A stretch of 14,686 bases of DNA, taken from the NCBI GenBank assembly GCA_964342805.1, contig CAYFHQ010000092.1:1-14686 (forward strand), read 5' to 3'. The notes below the pieces were generated by a model. The model worked only from the letters and a program-made list of their open reading frames with translations, did not search any database and was not told the DNA's origin. Below, in pieces: positions 1-7,087 of the stretch. This DNA comes from CAYFHQ01 sp964342805. GTDB taxonomy: Bacteria; Bacillota; Clostridia; Peptostreptococcales; Acidaminobacteraceae. Every line of letters begins with the position of its first letter. The first letter of the stretch is position 1. The position numbers and the translations under genes are program-made.

Positions 1-508
1 TGTCGATAAAGGACGACCAGGCAGAAGGGAGCTCTAACATCCGCAGGGTGTGGCCAGTCGGTGCGGTGTCAAAAATAATATGGTCATAGGCCTTAGCGGT
101 TTTCTCATCCGTAAGGAAGCCTGTAAACTCGTTAAAGGCTGCAACCTCCACCGTACAAGAACCCGATAACTGCTCTTCCATATTGGCCAGGATATCGGCC
201 GGCAACTTGCCCACATAGGGGGCCATTGCAGCCGCCTTGTAGTCTGCAATGGCCTGGTCAGGATCAAAGTTTGCCACTGTAAGGTTGGGAACTTCACTAA
301 TGGGAGTCCCCTGGTTGGTCAAGACTACACCAAAAACGTCTTGCAAGTTTGAGGCTGGGTCCGTACTGACCAACATGACCTTCTTTCCTGCATCAGCCAG
401 GGTGATGGCCGTTGCACAGGCGGTTGAGGTTTTACCTACGCCACCCTTGCCCGTTAGGAAGACATATTGGCTAAGGTTGGCTTCAGGGGGGTGATACATC
501 TTCTTCAT
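1..508 (-). CDS. arsA: ArsA arsenite-transporting ATPase subunit (3' end outside window)
   Basis: ArsA is the cytosolic ATPase that accepts arsenite from ArsD and powers efflux through the ArsB or Acr3 membrane pump. About 169 N-terminal residues are visible. A deviant Walker A motif (GKGGVGKT, residues 20-27) follows a short N-terminal tail. It is followed by the STDPASNLQDVFG stretch typical of ArsA/GET3 (SIMIBI) ATPases. Near the window edge is DTAPTGHTLRMLELP, the ArsA signature that couples metalloid and nucleotide binding. The start at 508 has AGGTGA about 5 bases upstream, overlapping the arsD stop codon region; the gap to arsD is only 9 bases. It is the third gene of arsR-arsD-arsA. 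The gene runs off the left edge, so I cannot tell whether it is the single- or double-domain form or which pump follows. Confidence 0.95.
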   Translation of the reverse strand, partial: MKKMYHPPEANLSQYVFLTGKGGVGKTSTACATAITLADAGKKVMLVSTDPASNLQDVFGVVLTNQGTPISEVPNLTVANFDPDQAIADYKAAAMAPYVGKLPADILANMEEQLSGSCTVEVAAFNEFTGFLTDEKTAKAYDHIIFDTAPTGHTLRMLELPSAWSSFID

Positions 509-517
509 GATTGTCAC

Positions 518-907
518 CTAACAACAGCCATCTTCGCCGCTACAATCACCAGAAACAATCGTGAAACCCATTGTGGACTTGGGCTCAGCCTTGGGTGCGG
601 GCGCATCTACTGAAAGACTTGTACAAATGGATTCCGTTGAAGGGTAGGTCCCCTTGGCTAGGATTTGTCCATTGGCCACAATCACCGGTAGGGCCGTTAC
701 GCCTTCTTCAGTAATGATTTTGTTGATCATTTTGTTCTCAATAAAGACCATGGGGTCGTTTGTTAAATTAAATCGTCCCACTTCCACCCCCGCATTTTCC
801 AGGTGGTTCATGAGGGTCGTAATCCGTAGCAGGTCCTGGTCAACCGATGGACCACAAACACCTGTCGGACAACACATAGCGGGTTCGAAAATTTGCAGTG
901 ACTTCAT
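518..907 (-). CDS. arsD: ArsD arsenic metallochaperone / weak trans-acting repressor
   Basis: ArsD carries As(III) or Sb(III) to ArsA and can also act as a low-affinity regulator. The 129-residue product has the usual length. It starts with the family hallmark MKSLQIFEPAMCCPTGVCG, placing Cys12, Cys13 and Cys18, the three-thiol metalloid site, in the thioredoxin-like fold. A conserved 'VTALPVIVANGQI' strand-turn lies mid-protein. The tail has another Cys cluster (Cys119, Cys124 and a terminal Cys-Cys), like the extra vicinal pairs of other ArsD proteins. AGGAGG sits 6-7 bases upstream of the ATG. The gene lies 9 bases after arsR and 9 bases before arsA, so the three are almost certainly co-transcribed. 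Confidence 0.95.
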   Translation of the reverse strand: MKSLQIFEPAMCCPTGVCGPSVDQDLLRITTLMNHLENAGVEVGRFNLTNDPMVFIENKMINKIITEEGVTALPVIVANGQILAKGTYPSTESICTSLSVDAPAPKAEPKSTMGFTIVSGDCSGEDGCC

Positions 908-916
908 TTGTTCCTC

Positions 917-1249
917 CTATTTTGCCGTTTCAATATCTACGCACTCAACCGTGCCTGTTTTACAAATACAATCCTCTTCTTCATTAAAGATCTTCGCCAG
1001 AAAACCAAGGGTCTCCGCAGCAGCTGGCTGGACCAGGGAGTAGTTGATCCAGGTGCCGTCTTTTCTTGACTGGACCAGACCACACTTCATGAGCACCTTC
1101 ATATGGTGGGAAAGTGTTGGCTGGGTGAAGTCAAAATGTTCTAGGATCTGGCAGCCACAGATTTCTCCGCAGGACAGAATATCAATGATCTTCAGTCGCT
1201 TGGGGTCTGCGATCGCCTTTAATCGGTCCGTATACAAGTCATAACTCAT
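917..1249 (-). CDS. arsR: ArsR/SmtB-family metalloregulatory repressor
   Basis: Winged-helix repressor that releases the ars promoter on binding As(III) or Sb(III). I place the start at 1249 (MSYDLYTDRLKAI, 110 residues) because GGAGG lies 7 bases upstream; an ATG 39 bases further out at 1288 has no comparable site. Residues in 'ADPKRLKIIDILSCGEICGCQILEHF' form the dimerisation helix and metal segment, with a C-x3-C-x-C cluster close to the classical ArsR site. 'TQPTLSHHMKVLMKCGLV' is the recognition helix and 'RKDGTWINYSL' the wing. The C-terminus carries two further Cys pairs around 'CICKTGTVEC', which could be a second metal site. It is the first gene of the operon and probably autoregulated through the palindrome over the -10. 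Confidence 0.93.
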   Translation of the reverse strand: MSYDLYTDRLKAIADPKRLKIIDILSCGEICGCQILEHFDFTQPTLSHHMKVLMKCGLVQSRKDGTWINYSLVQPAAAETLGFLAKIFNEEEDCICKTGTVECVDIETAK

Positions 1250-1279
1250 CCATTTTCCTCCAAACATAGATCCTTGTCT

Positions 1280-1315
1280 ATCTATCAATATAGATGAACA
1301 TCAATGTTTTGTCCA
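1280..1315 (-). promoter_or_regulatory. ars operon promoter with palindromic operator over the -10
   Basis: Read on the minus strand, TGGACA (1310-1315) and TATATT (1287-1292) form a sigma-A-like promoter with exactly 17 bases between the boxes. The -10 sits inside a perfect 6+6 palindrome, ATCTAT-N4-ATAGAT (1280-1295), a natural ArsR operator position. That ArsR binds there is inferred from location. The predicted transcript starts near 1280, about 30 bases before the arsR ATG. Confidence 0.7.
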
Positions 1316-1317
1316 TA

Positions 1318-1358
1318 CAAAAAACACATTCTTAACAAATGGAAAAGAATGTGCTTTT
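1318..1358 (-). terminator. Rho-independent terminator of the kinase-ATPase operon
   Basis: CACATTCTT (1325-1333) and AAGAATGTG (1345-1353) make a 9-bp stem with an 11-base loop. On the minus strand the stem is followed by a run of six T (1319-1324), so it ends transcription arriving from the ATPase gene at 1386, just before the ars promoter. The stem is AT-rich, hence moderate strength. Confidence 0.7.
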
Positions 1359-1385
1359 ACATGGCTTTAGTCTGTCCATTCCAAC

Positions 1386-2177
1386 CTATAAATGTCGCAG
1401 AAAGGACTGGGGATCATTGAGAAAGTCCCTGGTCAGGGACACATGTTCAATGTCCTCATAGGTGGTCCGGCTTACCTGGTCCGTATTAAAGTCGTAAATG
1501 GTTGCCCCGTCCATGGCCATGAGGATGGGCGAATGGGTGATCAAGATAAACTGGGCGTCCTGACGGACCATGTCCTTGATCATGGCAATCAAAGCCAACT
1601 GCCGCATGGGGGACAGGGAGAGCTCGGGCTCGTCAAGGAGATAGAGACCGCCTGGTTTTAGTCGAGACTTAAAGAGTTCCAGATACCCTTCTCCGTGGGA
1701 CTTTTTATCAAGTCCCTCCCCGTAGAGTCCCTGAAGGGCGTGGAGGGTGTTGGCATGGGGCTGGGACGCCAGGGCCTGGGTATAGGCCGACTTACCGGCC
1801 ATGTCCCGCTTAATCCGGTCTAGACCCTCTTTGGCCTCATGCTTCATAGTCGTTAGTTGACGAATATAGGTGATAAAACTCTGGGACTTTAAATAGAAAC
1901 CCTTACGTGTTTTCTTAGACCAGGTAAAACGGAAATGGCTGGCAAAATCCGCCACATGGTCAAAGGCCCCGTAGTCCTCTGGGATCAAGGAGATCATGTT
2001 GGACCCCTGGACAAGGGACTCCAGCAGGGTGGTCTTGCCTGTTCCATTCTCCCCGATAAAAATGGTAATGGGCGTTGGGAAGGTTAAGGTCTCCAACTGC
2101 CGTAGAGGACCAATGGTAAAGGGATAGGTGCGACCCTGCAAGGGCCGGGTCCGGGTAATTTTCTGTAGGTGGATCAT
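1386..2177 (-). CDS. ABC-type AAA ATPase (COG3910-like predicted ATPase)
   Basis: Soluble 263-residue ATPase of the ABC/SMC-like class with no membrane segments; substrate unknown. Visible motifs are Walker A (GENGTGKT, residues 42-49), an ABC-signature-like SHGEG (160-164), Walker B (LYLLDEPE, catalytic Asp182-Glu183) and the switch histidine in ITHSP (His215). A short helical insert of about 100 residues separates Walker A from the signature. This is too small for an SMC or RecF arm and fits the COG3910 predicted ATPase type. The ATG at 2177 is preceded by CAGGAG five bases away and lies 11 bases after the kinase stop codon, so it is the second gene of a kinase-ATPase operon. Family assignment is from motif order; any functional link to the kinase is inferred only from the operon. 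Confidence 0.85.
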   Translation of the reverse strand: MIHLQKITRTRPLQGRTYPFTIGPLRQLETLTFPTPITIFIGENGTGKTTLLESLVQGSNMISLIPEDYGAFDHVADFASHFRFTWSKKTRKGFYLKSQSFITYIRQLTTMKHEAKEGLDRIKRDMAGKSAYTQALASQPHANTLHALQGLYGEGLDKKSHGEGYLELFKSRLKPGGLYLLDEPELSLSPMRQLALIAMIKDMVRQDAQFILITHSPILMAMDGATIYDFNTDQVSRTTYEDIEHVSLTRDFLNDPQSFLRHL

Positions 2178-2188
2178 TGGGGCTCCTG

Positions 2189-3772
2189 TTATAGTACCTT
2201 GGGTATGCGAATGATGAACAACGCTCCCACTTCCTTTGTATACTCACATTGTATTGTACCATGAAGTTGCTGGGTGACCATGGTAAAGACATTATAGAGA
2301 CCCAGTCCCCTGTATTGGCCCATTTTGGTAGTTAAGAAGGGGTCAAAGACCTTATCAATGATCTCTTCTGGAATGCCAATTCCGTCGTCTTCGTAACGGA
2401 TGATAATGTCGTCTTCCTTCTCAAAGACTTTGACTTCAATGGTTCCAGATTTTTTCCCTTCAAATCCATGGTTCATGGAATTGTCCACCAGGATGCGCAT
2501 GACCTGATAAATGGTGCCTGGATAACTGTAAATCTCTAGCATGGGGTCACATTGGACCTTGATGGCCAAGTACAATGCCGAATCTGGTTGGTGGGTCATG
2601 ATGGTATGCAAGTAGTCGTAGAGACGAATATAGCGTTTTTCATGGCTGCCCTGGCCCTCAGAGATCATTTTTAGGTTGTCAATAATCCGAATACTCTTTT
2701 GAAGGCCTGTAACCACCTTGTCCATGGAGTCCAGGATGTTTTCCTGTTCTTCCTTGTCCACATGCTCCATGTCCCTCACTTCTTGGCTGACAAAGGTGGA
2801 CAGGGTTAAACTACTCCCCAGGGGTGTGTTGACCTCGTGACAGATTCCTTTTACTAGGGAACCAATAGCCACCATCTTCCGACTTTCATTTTCGTCCATT
2901 TGGAGCTGGAGTTCGTCTGTTCGTTCTTTCACTTGAACCTCCAGTTTTCTTTGGTAGCGTTGGTCCTGGAGGAGGATAATGCCCGTAAGGAGGTTGAGCA
3001 TGATAAAGACACCGATCACTAGGGTTTGGAGCAATCTCTTACCCAAAGCGGAGGCATCGGTGGCTCGGATATTTAATAGAAGGGACTTGCTCGGTAGCAA
3101 GATTGTGTAAGAGGCCAATACATCATGTCTGGGGTTAATCTGCCCCCAAACAATGGTTCCATTCTCTTCTGCAATCTCCACGGCAAATCGGTCTGCACTT
3201 GTATTGAGGCCTGCTTTTGCTACCACTTGGGGAAAGTCTACAACCATGGCAATGAGACCCCAAAAGTTGTCGTCTTCATAAAGGGCTTTTCGTATGATAA
3301 TCCCTTGGCCGCCCTGGCGAAGCTCATAGGGACCACTAACAACCGCGTTTCCCGTTTCGATGGTTGCATTGACATCCCGGCGGACGTTGGGGCGGTCGTC
3401 GGTAAGCAGGTTATGGCCTAAGACCCCTTCGTTTCCCTCAAGGGGATACACATATCCCTGAACGCCCCCAGGGGCCACAGAGACGTTTTTGACACTTTGG
3501 TTCCGCTGGAAGAGGGGCACAACAAAAGCGTCAAATTTTTGACCAAAGGTCTCATCCTGCCTATGCAAAAATGTAAACGCCTCCATGGCATCCATCATTA
3601 AAAACTGCTCATTAATGGACAATTCCAGCTGGGCTCCGCTGGTTATGGCTATGCTTTCTGCTTGATTTTCCTCAGTATTGCTAATGGCAACCAATATGGC
3701 AATTAGGAAAATTAAACTTACGACCAAAACGGCCGCCATGACTATATTTAAACGCTTATATTGTTTTTCCAC
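2189..3772 (-). CDS. CHASE-like membrane sensor histidine kinase (orphan)
   Basis: Sensor kinase of 527 residues if it starts at the GTG at 3772, which has GAGGTGA about 5 bases upstream; a GTG at 3781 is the alternative but overlaps that ribosome site. Order: membrane helix (about 10-30), an extracytoplasmic sensor of about 210 residues resembling CHASE domains ('GGVQGYVYPLEGNEGVLGHNLL', then 'ETGNAVVSGPYELRQGGQG'), a second membrane helix (about 248-268), a short coiled coil, and the catalytic core. The phospho-acceptor box reads CHEVNTPLGSSL with His312. The ATPase domain is intact: N-box around Asn431, DDGIGIP (462-468), FDPF (476-479) and GLGL (489-492). It should be catalytically competent. 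No response regulator lies beside it; the only operon partner is the ATPase downstream. Confidence 0.92.
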   Translation of the reverse strand: MEKQYKRLNIVMAAVLVVSLIFLIAILVAISNTEENQAESIAITSGAQLELSINEQFLMMDAMEAFTFLHRQDETFGQKFDAFVVPLFQRNQSVKNVSVAPGGVQGYVYPLEGNEGVLGHNLLTDDRPNVRRDVNATIETGNAVVSGPYELRQGGQGIIIRKALYEDDNFWGLIAMVVDFPQVVAKAGLNTSADRFAVEIAEENGTIVWGQINPRHDVLASYTILLPSKSLLLNIRATDASALGKRLLQTLVIGVFIMLNLLTGIILLQDQRYQRKLEVQVKERTDELQLQMDENESRKMVAIGSLVKGICHEVNTPLGSSLTLSTFVSQEVRDMEHVDKEEQENILDSMDKVVTGLQKSIRIIDNLKMISEGQGSHEKRYIRLYDYLHTIMTHQPDSALYLAIKVQCDPMLEIYSYPGTIYQVMRILVDNSMNHGFEGKKSGTIEVKVFEKEDDIIIRYEDDGIGIPEEIIDKVFDPFLTTKMGQYRGLGLYNVFTMVTQQLHGTIQCEYTKEVGALFIIRIPKVL

Positions 3773-3818
3773 GAAAGTCACCTCAGCATATGTATACCCC
3801 GACCTGGCCCACTCAACG

Positions 3819-3846
3819 AAAAAACCACGATAATCATCGTGGCATT
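3819..3846 (-). terminator. Rho-independent terminator of the padR-DUF2812 operon
   Basis: CCACGAT (3825-3831) pairs with ATCGTGG (3836-3842) around a 4-base loop. On the minus strand the stem runs straight into six T (3819-3824), so it ends the upstream DUF2812 transcript and insulates the kinase gene. On the plus strand only a broken T-run follows. Confidence 0.8.
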
Positions 3847-3886
3847 TTCTTCTGTACTTCTTCTATTTACAGCTTAACAGATTTTT

Positions 3887-4414
3887 CTATTGTTGGGTAA
3901 ACCGTTCGTTCTGCTCATGGGTCTTCCAGATCGTATAAAGCATACATCCAATGATCAGGACCCAGATATAAAAGAGCATGGGGGGATAGGTCATTCCACT
4001 TTCTGACCACTGGCGGTACATGACCGACAGAGACAGGGGCAGGTTGAGCAATACCAACATGCCTGTAAAGCCCATGAGGCGTTTATTTCTTGAAATCATG
4101 GAAGCCCGGTCAGTGAACAAGGCTGGTCTTTGGTCCTCATAGGCCTTGGACCACATGATCCAACCGGCAGACTCGGCCATTTTGTGCCACCCATCGTCCT
4201 TGGCAATGAGTTCATACTCCTGACTGGTCTTGGTATGATAATCCACGCAATAGCGGACCTGCTTGGCCTCTGTCTTTCTAAAGCGGTGGCGGATCATGGC
4301 AAAACCCACATGGACAAGCTCCCAACCTGCAGCTGCTTCGGCCTCCAAATAAGCCTCGTATTCCTCACTGTTCCAGGCCCACCACCAGTGGGTCACGTCT
4401 TTATACTCTTCCAT
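3887..4414 (-). CDS. DUF2812 membrane protein paired with PadR
   Basis: A 175-residue protein of the DUF2812 type, a family often encoded directly after a PadR regulator; its molecular function is not known. I take the ATG at 4414 (MEEYKDVTHWWWAWN) because AGGGGAG lies about 8 bases upstream; an in-frame ATG at 4432 has no such site. The first 100 residues are soluble and Trp/Tyr-rich, with 'NSEEYEAYLEAEAAAGWELVHV' and 'FRKTEAKQVRYCVDY', the recognisable family core. Two hydrophobic helices follow (about residues 110-130 and 141-160), with a short charged tail. The start overlaps the padR end by about 14 bases, implying translational coupling. Confidence 0.85.
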   Translation of the reverse strand: MEEYKDVTHWWWAWNSEEYEAYLEAEAAAGWELVHVGFAMIRHRFRKTEAKQVRYCVDYHTKTSQEYELIAKDDGWHKMAESAGWIMWSKAYEDQRPALFTDRASMISRNKRLMGFTGMLVLLNLPLSLSVMYRQWSESGMTYPPMLFYIWVLIIGCMLYTIWKTHEQNERFTQQ

Positions 4415-4727
4415 CTTCTTCACTCCCCTCATACTCAGACAGCATGGTCCTCAGGCGGCCGACTTCCTCCTCGAGGAGGTCTTTGCCACTTGCTGTGTGT
4501 TGATATATTTTTCTTCTGTCCTCTGTCCCAACAACGACAATGAGTTTGTCCTTTTCCATTTTTGACAGGGTCCCGTAAATAGTCCCTGCTCCAATGCGCA
4601 TGCGCCCCTTTGTCAGATCCTCAACCTTGAGGATAATCCCGTAGCCATGAAGGGGTTCCCTCAAGGCCATGAGGATATAAAAGGCGGTTTCCGTCATGGG
4701 AATATACTTCTTTCGTAAACGTTCCAT
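4401..4727 (-). CDS. PadR-family transcriptional regulator
   Basis: A 108-residue winged-helix repressor. 'TETAFYILMALREPLHGYGIILKVEDLT' is the PadR N-terminal helix pair with its conserved HGYGI. 'IGAGTIYGTLSKMEKDKLI' is the recognition helix with the family's GT(I/L)Y motif. 'EDRRKIYQHTASGKDLL' forms the wing and start of the dimerisation helix. The length fits the short subclass that has one C-terminal helix. AGGAGGGG lies just before the ATG. It is the first gene of a two-gene operon with the DUF2812 protein, and its promoter is overlaid by two palindromes, so autorepression is likely. The inducer is unknown. Confidence 0.92.
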   Translation of the reverse strand: MERLRKKYIPMTETAFYILMALREPLHGYGIILKVEDLTKGRMRIGAGTIYGTLSKMEKDKLIVVVGTEDRRKIYQHTASGKDLLEEEVGRLRTMLSEYEGSEEDGRV

Positions 4728-4736
4728 GGCCCCTCC

Positions 4737-4793
4737 TTATATCACGCTGTGATATATCTACCCAAAGTATATCACAGCGTGATATAAAGTCAA
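4737..4793 (-). promoter_or_regulatory. padR promoter with twin palindromic operators
   Basis: On the minus strand TTGACT (4788-4793), 16 bases, then TATACT (4766-4771) form the promoter. Two palindromes of the form ATATCAC-N3-GTGATAT lie at 4739-4755 and 4769-4785. The upstream one fills the -35/-10 spacer and the other spans the early transcript up to the ribosome site. The two sites are mirror images: 4737-4756 and 4768-4787 form a perfect 20-bp inverted repeat with an 11-base spacer and centres 30 bp apart. PadR binding is inferred from position. Confidence 0.85.
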
Positions 4794-4884
4794 CGATTTT
4801 TTGTTCCTCCCTCTCATTTATCCCAAATCATAGGCGGTTCAAAGTCCCCCAATGGGGTGAACTATTCAGTGAGGAGGTTATACC

Positions 4885-6939
4885 GTGAAGAAAAAAATGA
4901 TCCTATCCCTAATGCTCTTGACCCTGGTCTTGAGTTCAGTGCTAACCGCTGTATTCAGTGAACCGGCACTTATTCCAAAAAACGTACTCATTCTTCACTC
5001 CGACGAAGAATTCATGCCTGCAAACATTGATGTGAACAGCGCATTAGTTGGCCGCCTAAAAGCGTCCACCCAATTTGAGATATCAATTTATAGTGAGTAT
5101 ATGGACCCCAACAGAATTTATGACGCCCAGCAAATGGAGGACTTCACTCAACAGTTTCGCAAGCGCTACACCCAAGTGCCACCCGACGTGATTATCGCTA
5201 TTGATTTTAAGGCCTATACCTTTTTGACGACAACGGTGAAGGATTTAGTGGGTGACACGCCCCTGGTATTTTGCCTCATGCCCGAGGGCCTTATTGATGA
5301 ATCAACCCTGCCCCCGAGTATTACGGGTAACTACCTGAACATTGATTCCTCAGGAACAGTGGATGTCATCATGCACATGCACCCTGGCACCCAGGAAATT
5401 GTAGTCATTTCTGGGGCAGGTACACCTGACTTAAACAAGGAGAAGATCGTCATTGACGACCTGACCAAGAATGAACCACCAGTGCCAGTTACCTACATTT
5501 CTGGCATGACCATGGATGATATGATGACTTACGTTTCTAGACTACCCCAGGGTTCTATCATTCTTTACAATGCCATCTTTGAAGACGCAAATGGAGACCA
5601 GTTCATTCCCCGGGAAGCTCTTCGGATGCTTAACCGAGTTAGTAGCGTGCCCATCTACGGGATTATCTTCACAAACATGGAGTACGGTCTTGTGGGTGGT
5701 AGCTTGTTCGAGTTCCAAGAAGTTGCCTTTGACACTGCGGATAAGACCCTGAGTATCCTCAGTGGTGTGCCTCCCTCAGCTCTCCCCATTGAAAAGGTCA
5801 AGAACAAGATATATATGAACTGGACCTTCTTTAACCGATGGGGGATCTCGGTAAAGGACATACCGGAAGACGCCATTTTGGTCAACCAAGTTTTTACCCC
5901 TTGGGAGCTCTATAGAGGTCAAATCATTGGTACAATCGTTCTGATTATCGTCCTCAGTAGTTTACTCTTCTATGCCCTCATGCAGCTGCGACAGAAGCAA
6001 ATCGCCCAAAAAGAGCTCCAAGTGTTAAATGAGGGTCTTGAGGATATCGTAGCTTCCCGTACGGAAGAACTGGAAGCCAGTAATACAGAACTCCAAACCA
6101 CCAATAGTCAGCTCCAAGACGAAATCGAAAACCGGATGGCCATAGAGCAAGAATTAACAGCAACTTTGGAAAGTCTACACAGTACCCAGCAGCAGCTGGT
6201 GTCTGCAGAAAAACAGGCAGTGGTCCACCACTTGGTCCGCAACCTGCTCCACAGGGTCAATACCCCCTTGGGTACATCCCTCAGCTATATTGACCTCCTG
6301 CGTCACCAAATTGAAAACGACCCAGCCATCGTGGAAAGTGAAGTGAAAGAAGACGAACTCTTTATTATCAAGAGTCTCCACAAGAGCCAGGACAAGATCA
6401 AGTCCACCATGGACACCCTAAAGGCCATGCTGGAAATTGAAAGTGACGAGGCCTTCCATGCCGTTTATTTGAAACAATTTATTCTGGATATTCTTGCCCA
6501 TAATCCAGTGCAAGAAGAGGGCGATGACACACCCATTATGCTCTTCTGTTATCCAGACAAACAGTTGTCCATCCAGACCTCTAGTTTCAAGGCAGCCATA
6601 GAAAACTTGATCGCCTATGCCAAGATTTCCAGGCTCCATAATAAGAATCTACCACCTGCAGAACTGTCGGTCCTTCATGTGGAAAATGGACTGGAAATGG
6701 TTTATCAAGACGAGGCCCTGGGCAAGGGTGAAAACATTGAAAATGTCTTCGACCCTTATGCCTTCAACGCCTTTAAGACAGACCCATCAGGCCTAGAGTT
6801 GGTCATCCTCTACAACCACATCACCATTGGTATGTCCGGTAGCGTTACCCTCGATACCCGAACCAATGACGAGGGCGTAGAGCAAACAGTGATCAAAATG
6901 CGGATTCCGTTAAAGCGAAACCAGGAGGACCTTGAATAG
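4885..6939 (+). CDS. Membrane sensor: ABC substrate-binding-like domain fused to a degenerate histidine-kinase module
   Basis: A 684-residue protein starting at GTG 4885 with GAGGAGG 7 bases upstream. Residues 1-26 are a signal peptide or anchor. About 30-330 resemble the ABC_sub_bind-type periplasmic domain ('PKNVLILHSDEEF', 'PPDVIIAIDFKAYTFL', 'TPLVFCLMPEGL'), which probably binds a small ligand outside the membrane. A membrane helix follows at about 346-366, then a long coiled coil (370-445). The kinase-like part keeps an H-box, NLLHRVNTPLGTSL with His456, close to the CHEVNTPLGSSL of the kinase at 2189-3772. The ATPase domain is eroded: the N-box reads ENLIAYAK with Tyr where the second Asn belongs, the DxGxG box reads DEALGKG, and GLGL is GLEL. 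It may be a pseudokinase, or a phospho-acceptor for another kinase. It is divergent from padR. I see no clear promoter of its own. Confidence 0.85.
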   Translation: MKKKMILSLMLLTLVLSSVLTAVFSEPALIPKNVLILHSDEEFMPANIDVNSALVGRLKASTQFEISIYSEYMDPNRIYDAQQMEDFTQQFRKRYTQVPPDVIIAIDFKAYTFLTTTVKDLVGDTPLVFCLMPEGLIDESTLPPSITGNYLNIDSSGTVDVIMHMHPGTQEIVVISGAGTPDLNKEKIVIDDLTKNEPPVPVTYISGMTMDDMMTYVSRLPQGSIILYNAIFEDANGDQFIPREALRMLNRVSSVPIYGIIFTNMEYGLVGGSLFEFQEVAFDTADKTLSILSGVPPSALPIEKVKNKIYMNWTFFNRWGISVKDIPEDAILVNQVFTPWELYRGQIIGTIVLIIVLSSLLFYALMQLRQKQIAQKELQVLNEGLEDIVASRTEELEASNTELQTTNSQLQDEIENRMAIEQELTATLESLHSTQQQLVSAEKQAVVHHLVRNLLHRVNTPLGTSLSYIDLLRHQIENDPAIVESEVKEDELFIIKSLHKSQDKIKSTMDTLKAMLEIESDEAFHAVYLKQFILDILAHNPVQEEGDDTPIMLFCYPDKQLSIQTSSFKAAIENLIAYAKISRLHNKNLPPAELSVLHVENGLEMVYQDEALGKGENIENVFDPYAFNAFKTDPSGLELVILYNHITIGMSGSVTLDTRTNDEGVEQTVIKMRIPLKRNQEDLE

Positions 6940-6942
6940 GGC

Positions 6943-6989
6943 GTTAAGCCAAAACCTTCCTGGCTTAACTTGAAGCAGTCTTTGCTTCA
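6943..6989 (+). other. Two consecutive hairpins in the 3' UTR
   Basis: GTTAAGCC (6943-6950) pairs with GGCTTAAC (6962-6969) around an 11-base loop. TGAAGCA (6971-6977) pairs with TGCTTCA (6983-6989) around 5 bases. Both lie between the sensor stop codon and the true terminator at 7010. Neither is followed by a T-run, so they are not terminators themselves; a 3' end stabiliser or small RNA is possible. Confidence 0.6.
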
Positions 6990-7009
6990 GTGTGGGTTAA
7001 ACAACAAAT

Positions 7010-7043
7010 AAGAGCGTCAATTCGGTTGAATTGACGCTCTTTT
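7010..7043. terminator. Strong Rho-independent terminator between convergent genes
   Basis: A perfect 14-bp stem, AAGAGCGTCAATTC (7010-7023) with GAATTGACGCTCTT (7028-7041), closes a GGTT loop. It is followed by TTTTC on the plus strand and by CTCTTATTTG on the minus strand. It mainly ends the sensor transcript and may also stop the converging hydrolase transcript. Confidence 0.88.
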
Positions 7044-7087
7044 CTATTACGCTCCTGACAGAGCCATTCGACCAATAAACCACAGAT

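Noticed and set aside
654..1043. Open frame on the plus strand over arsD and arsR
   Set aside because: It runs antisense to two well-supported genes, lacks a ribosome site and shows no protein-like pattern; it is a shadow frame.
4837..4862. GTTCA ... CCCC-AAT-GGGG-TGAAC inverted repeat before the sensor gene at 4885, as an operator or riboswitch
   Set aside because: The arms pair only with a 5-base bulge and no further conserved structure is visible; too weak to call without comparison.
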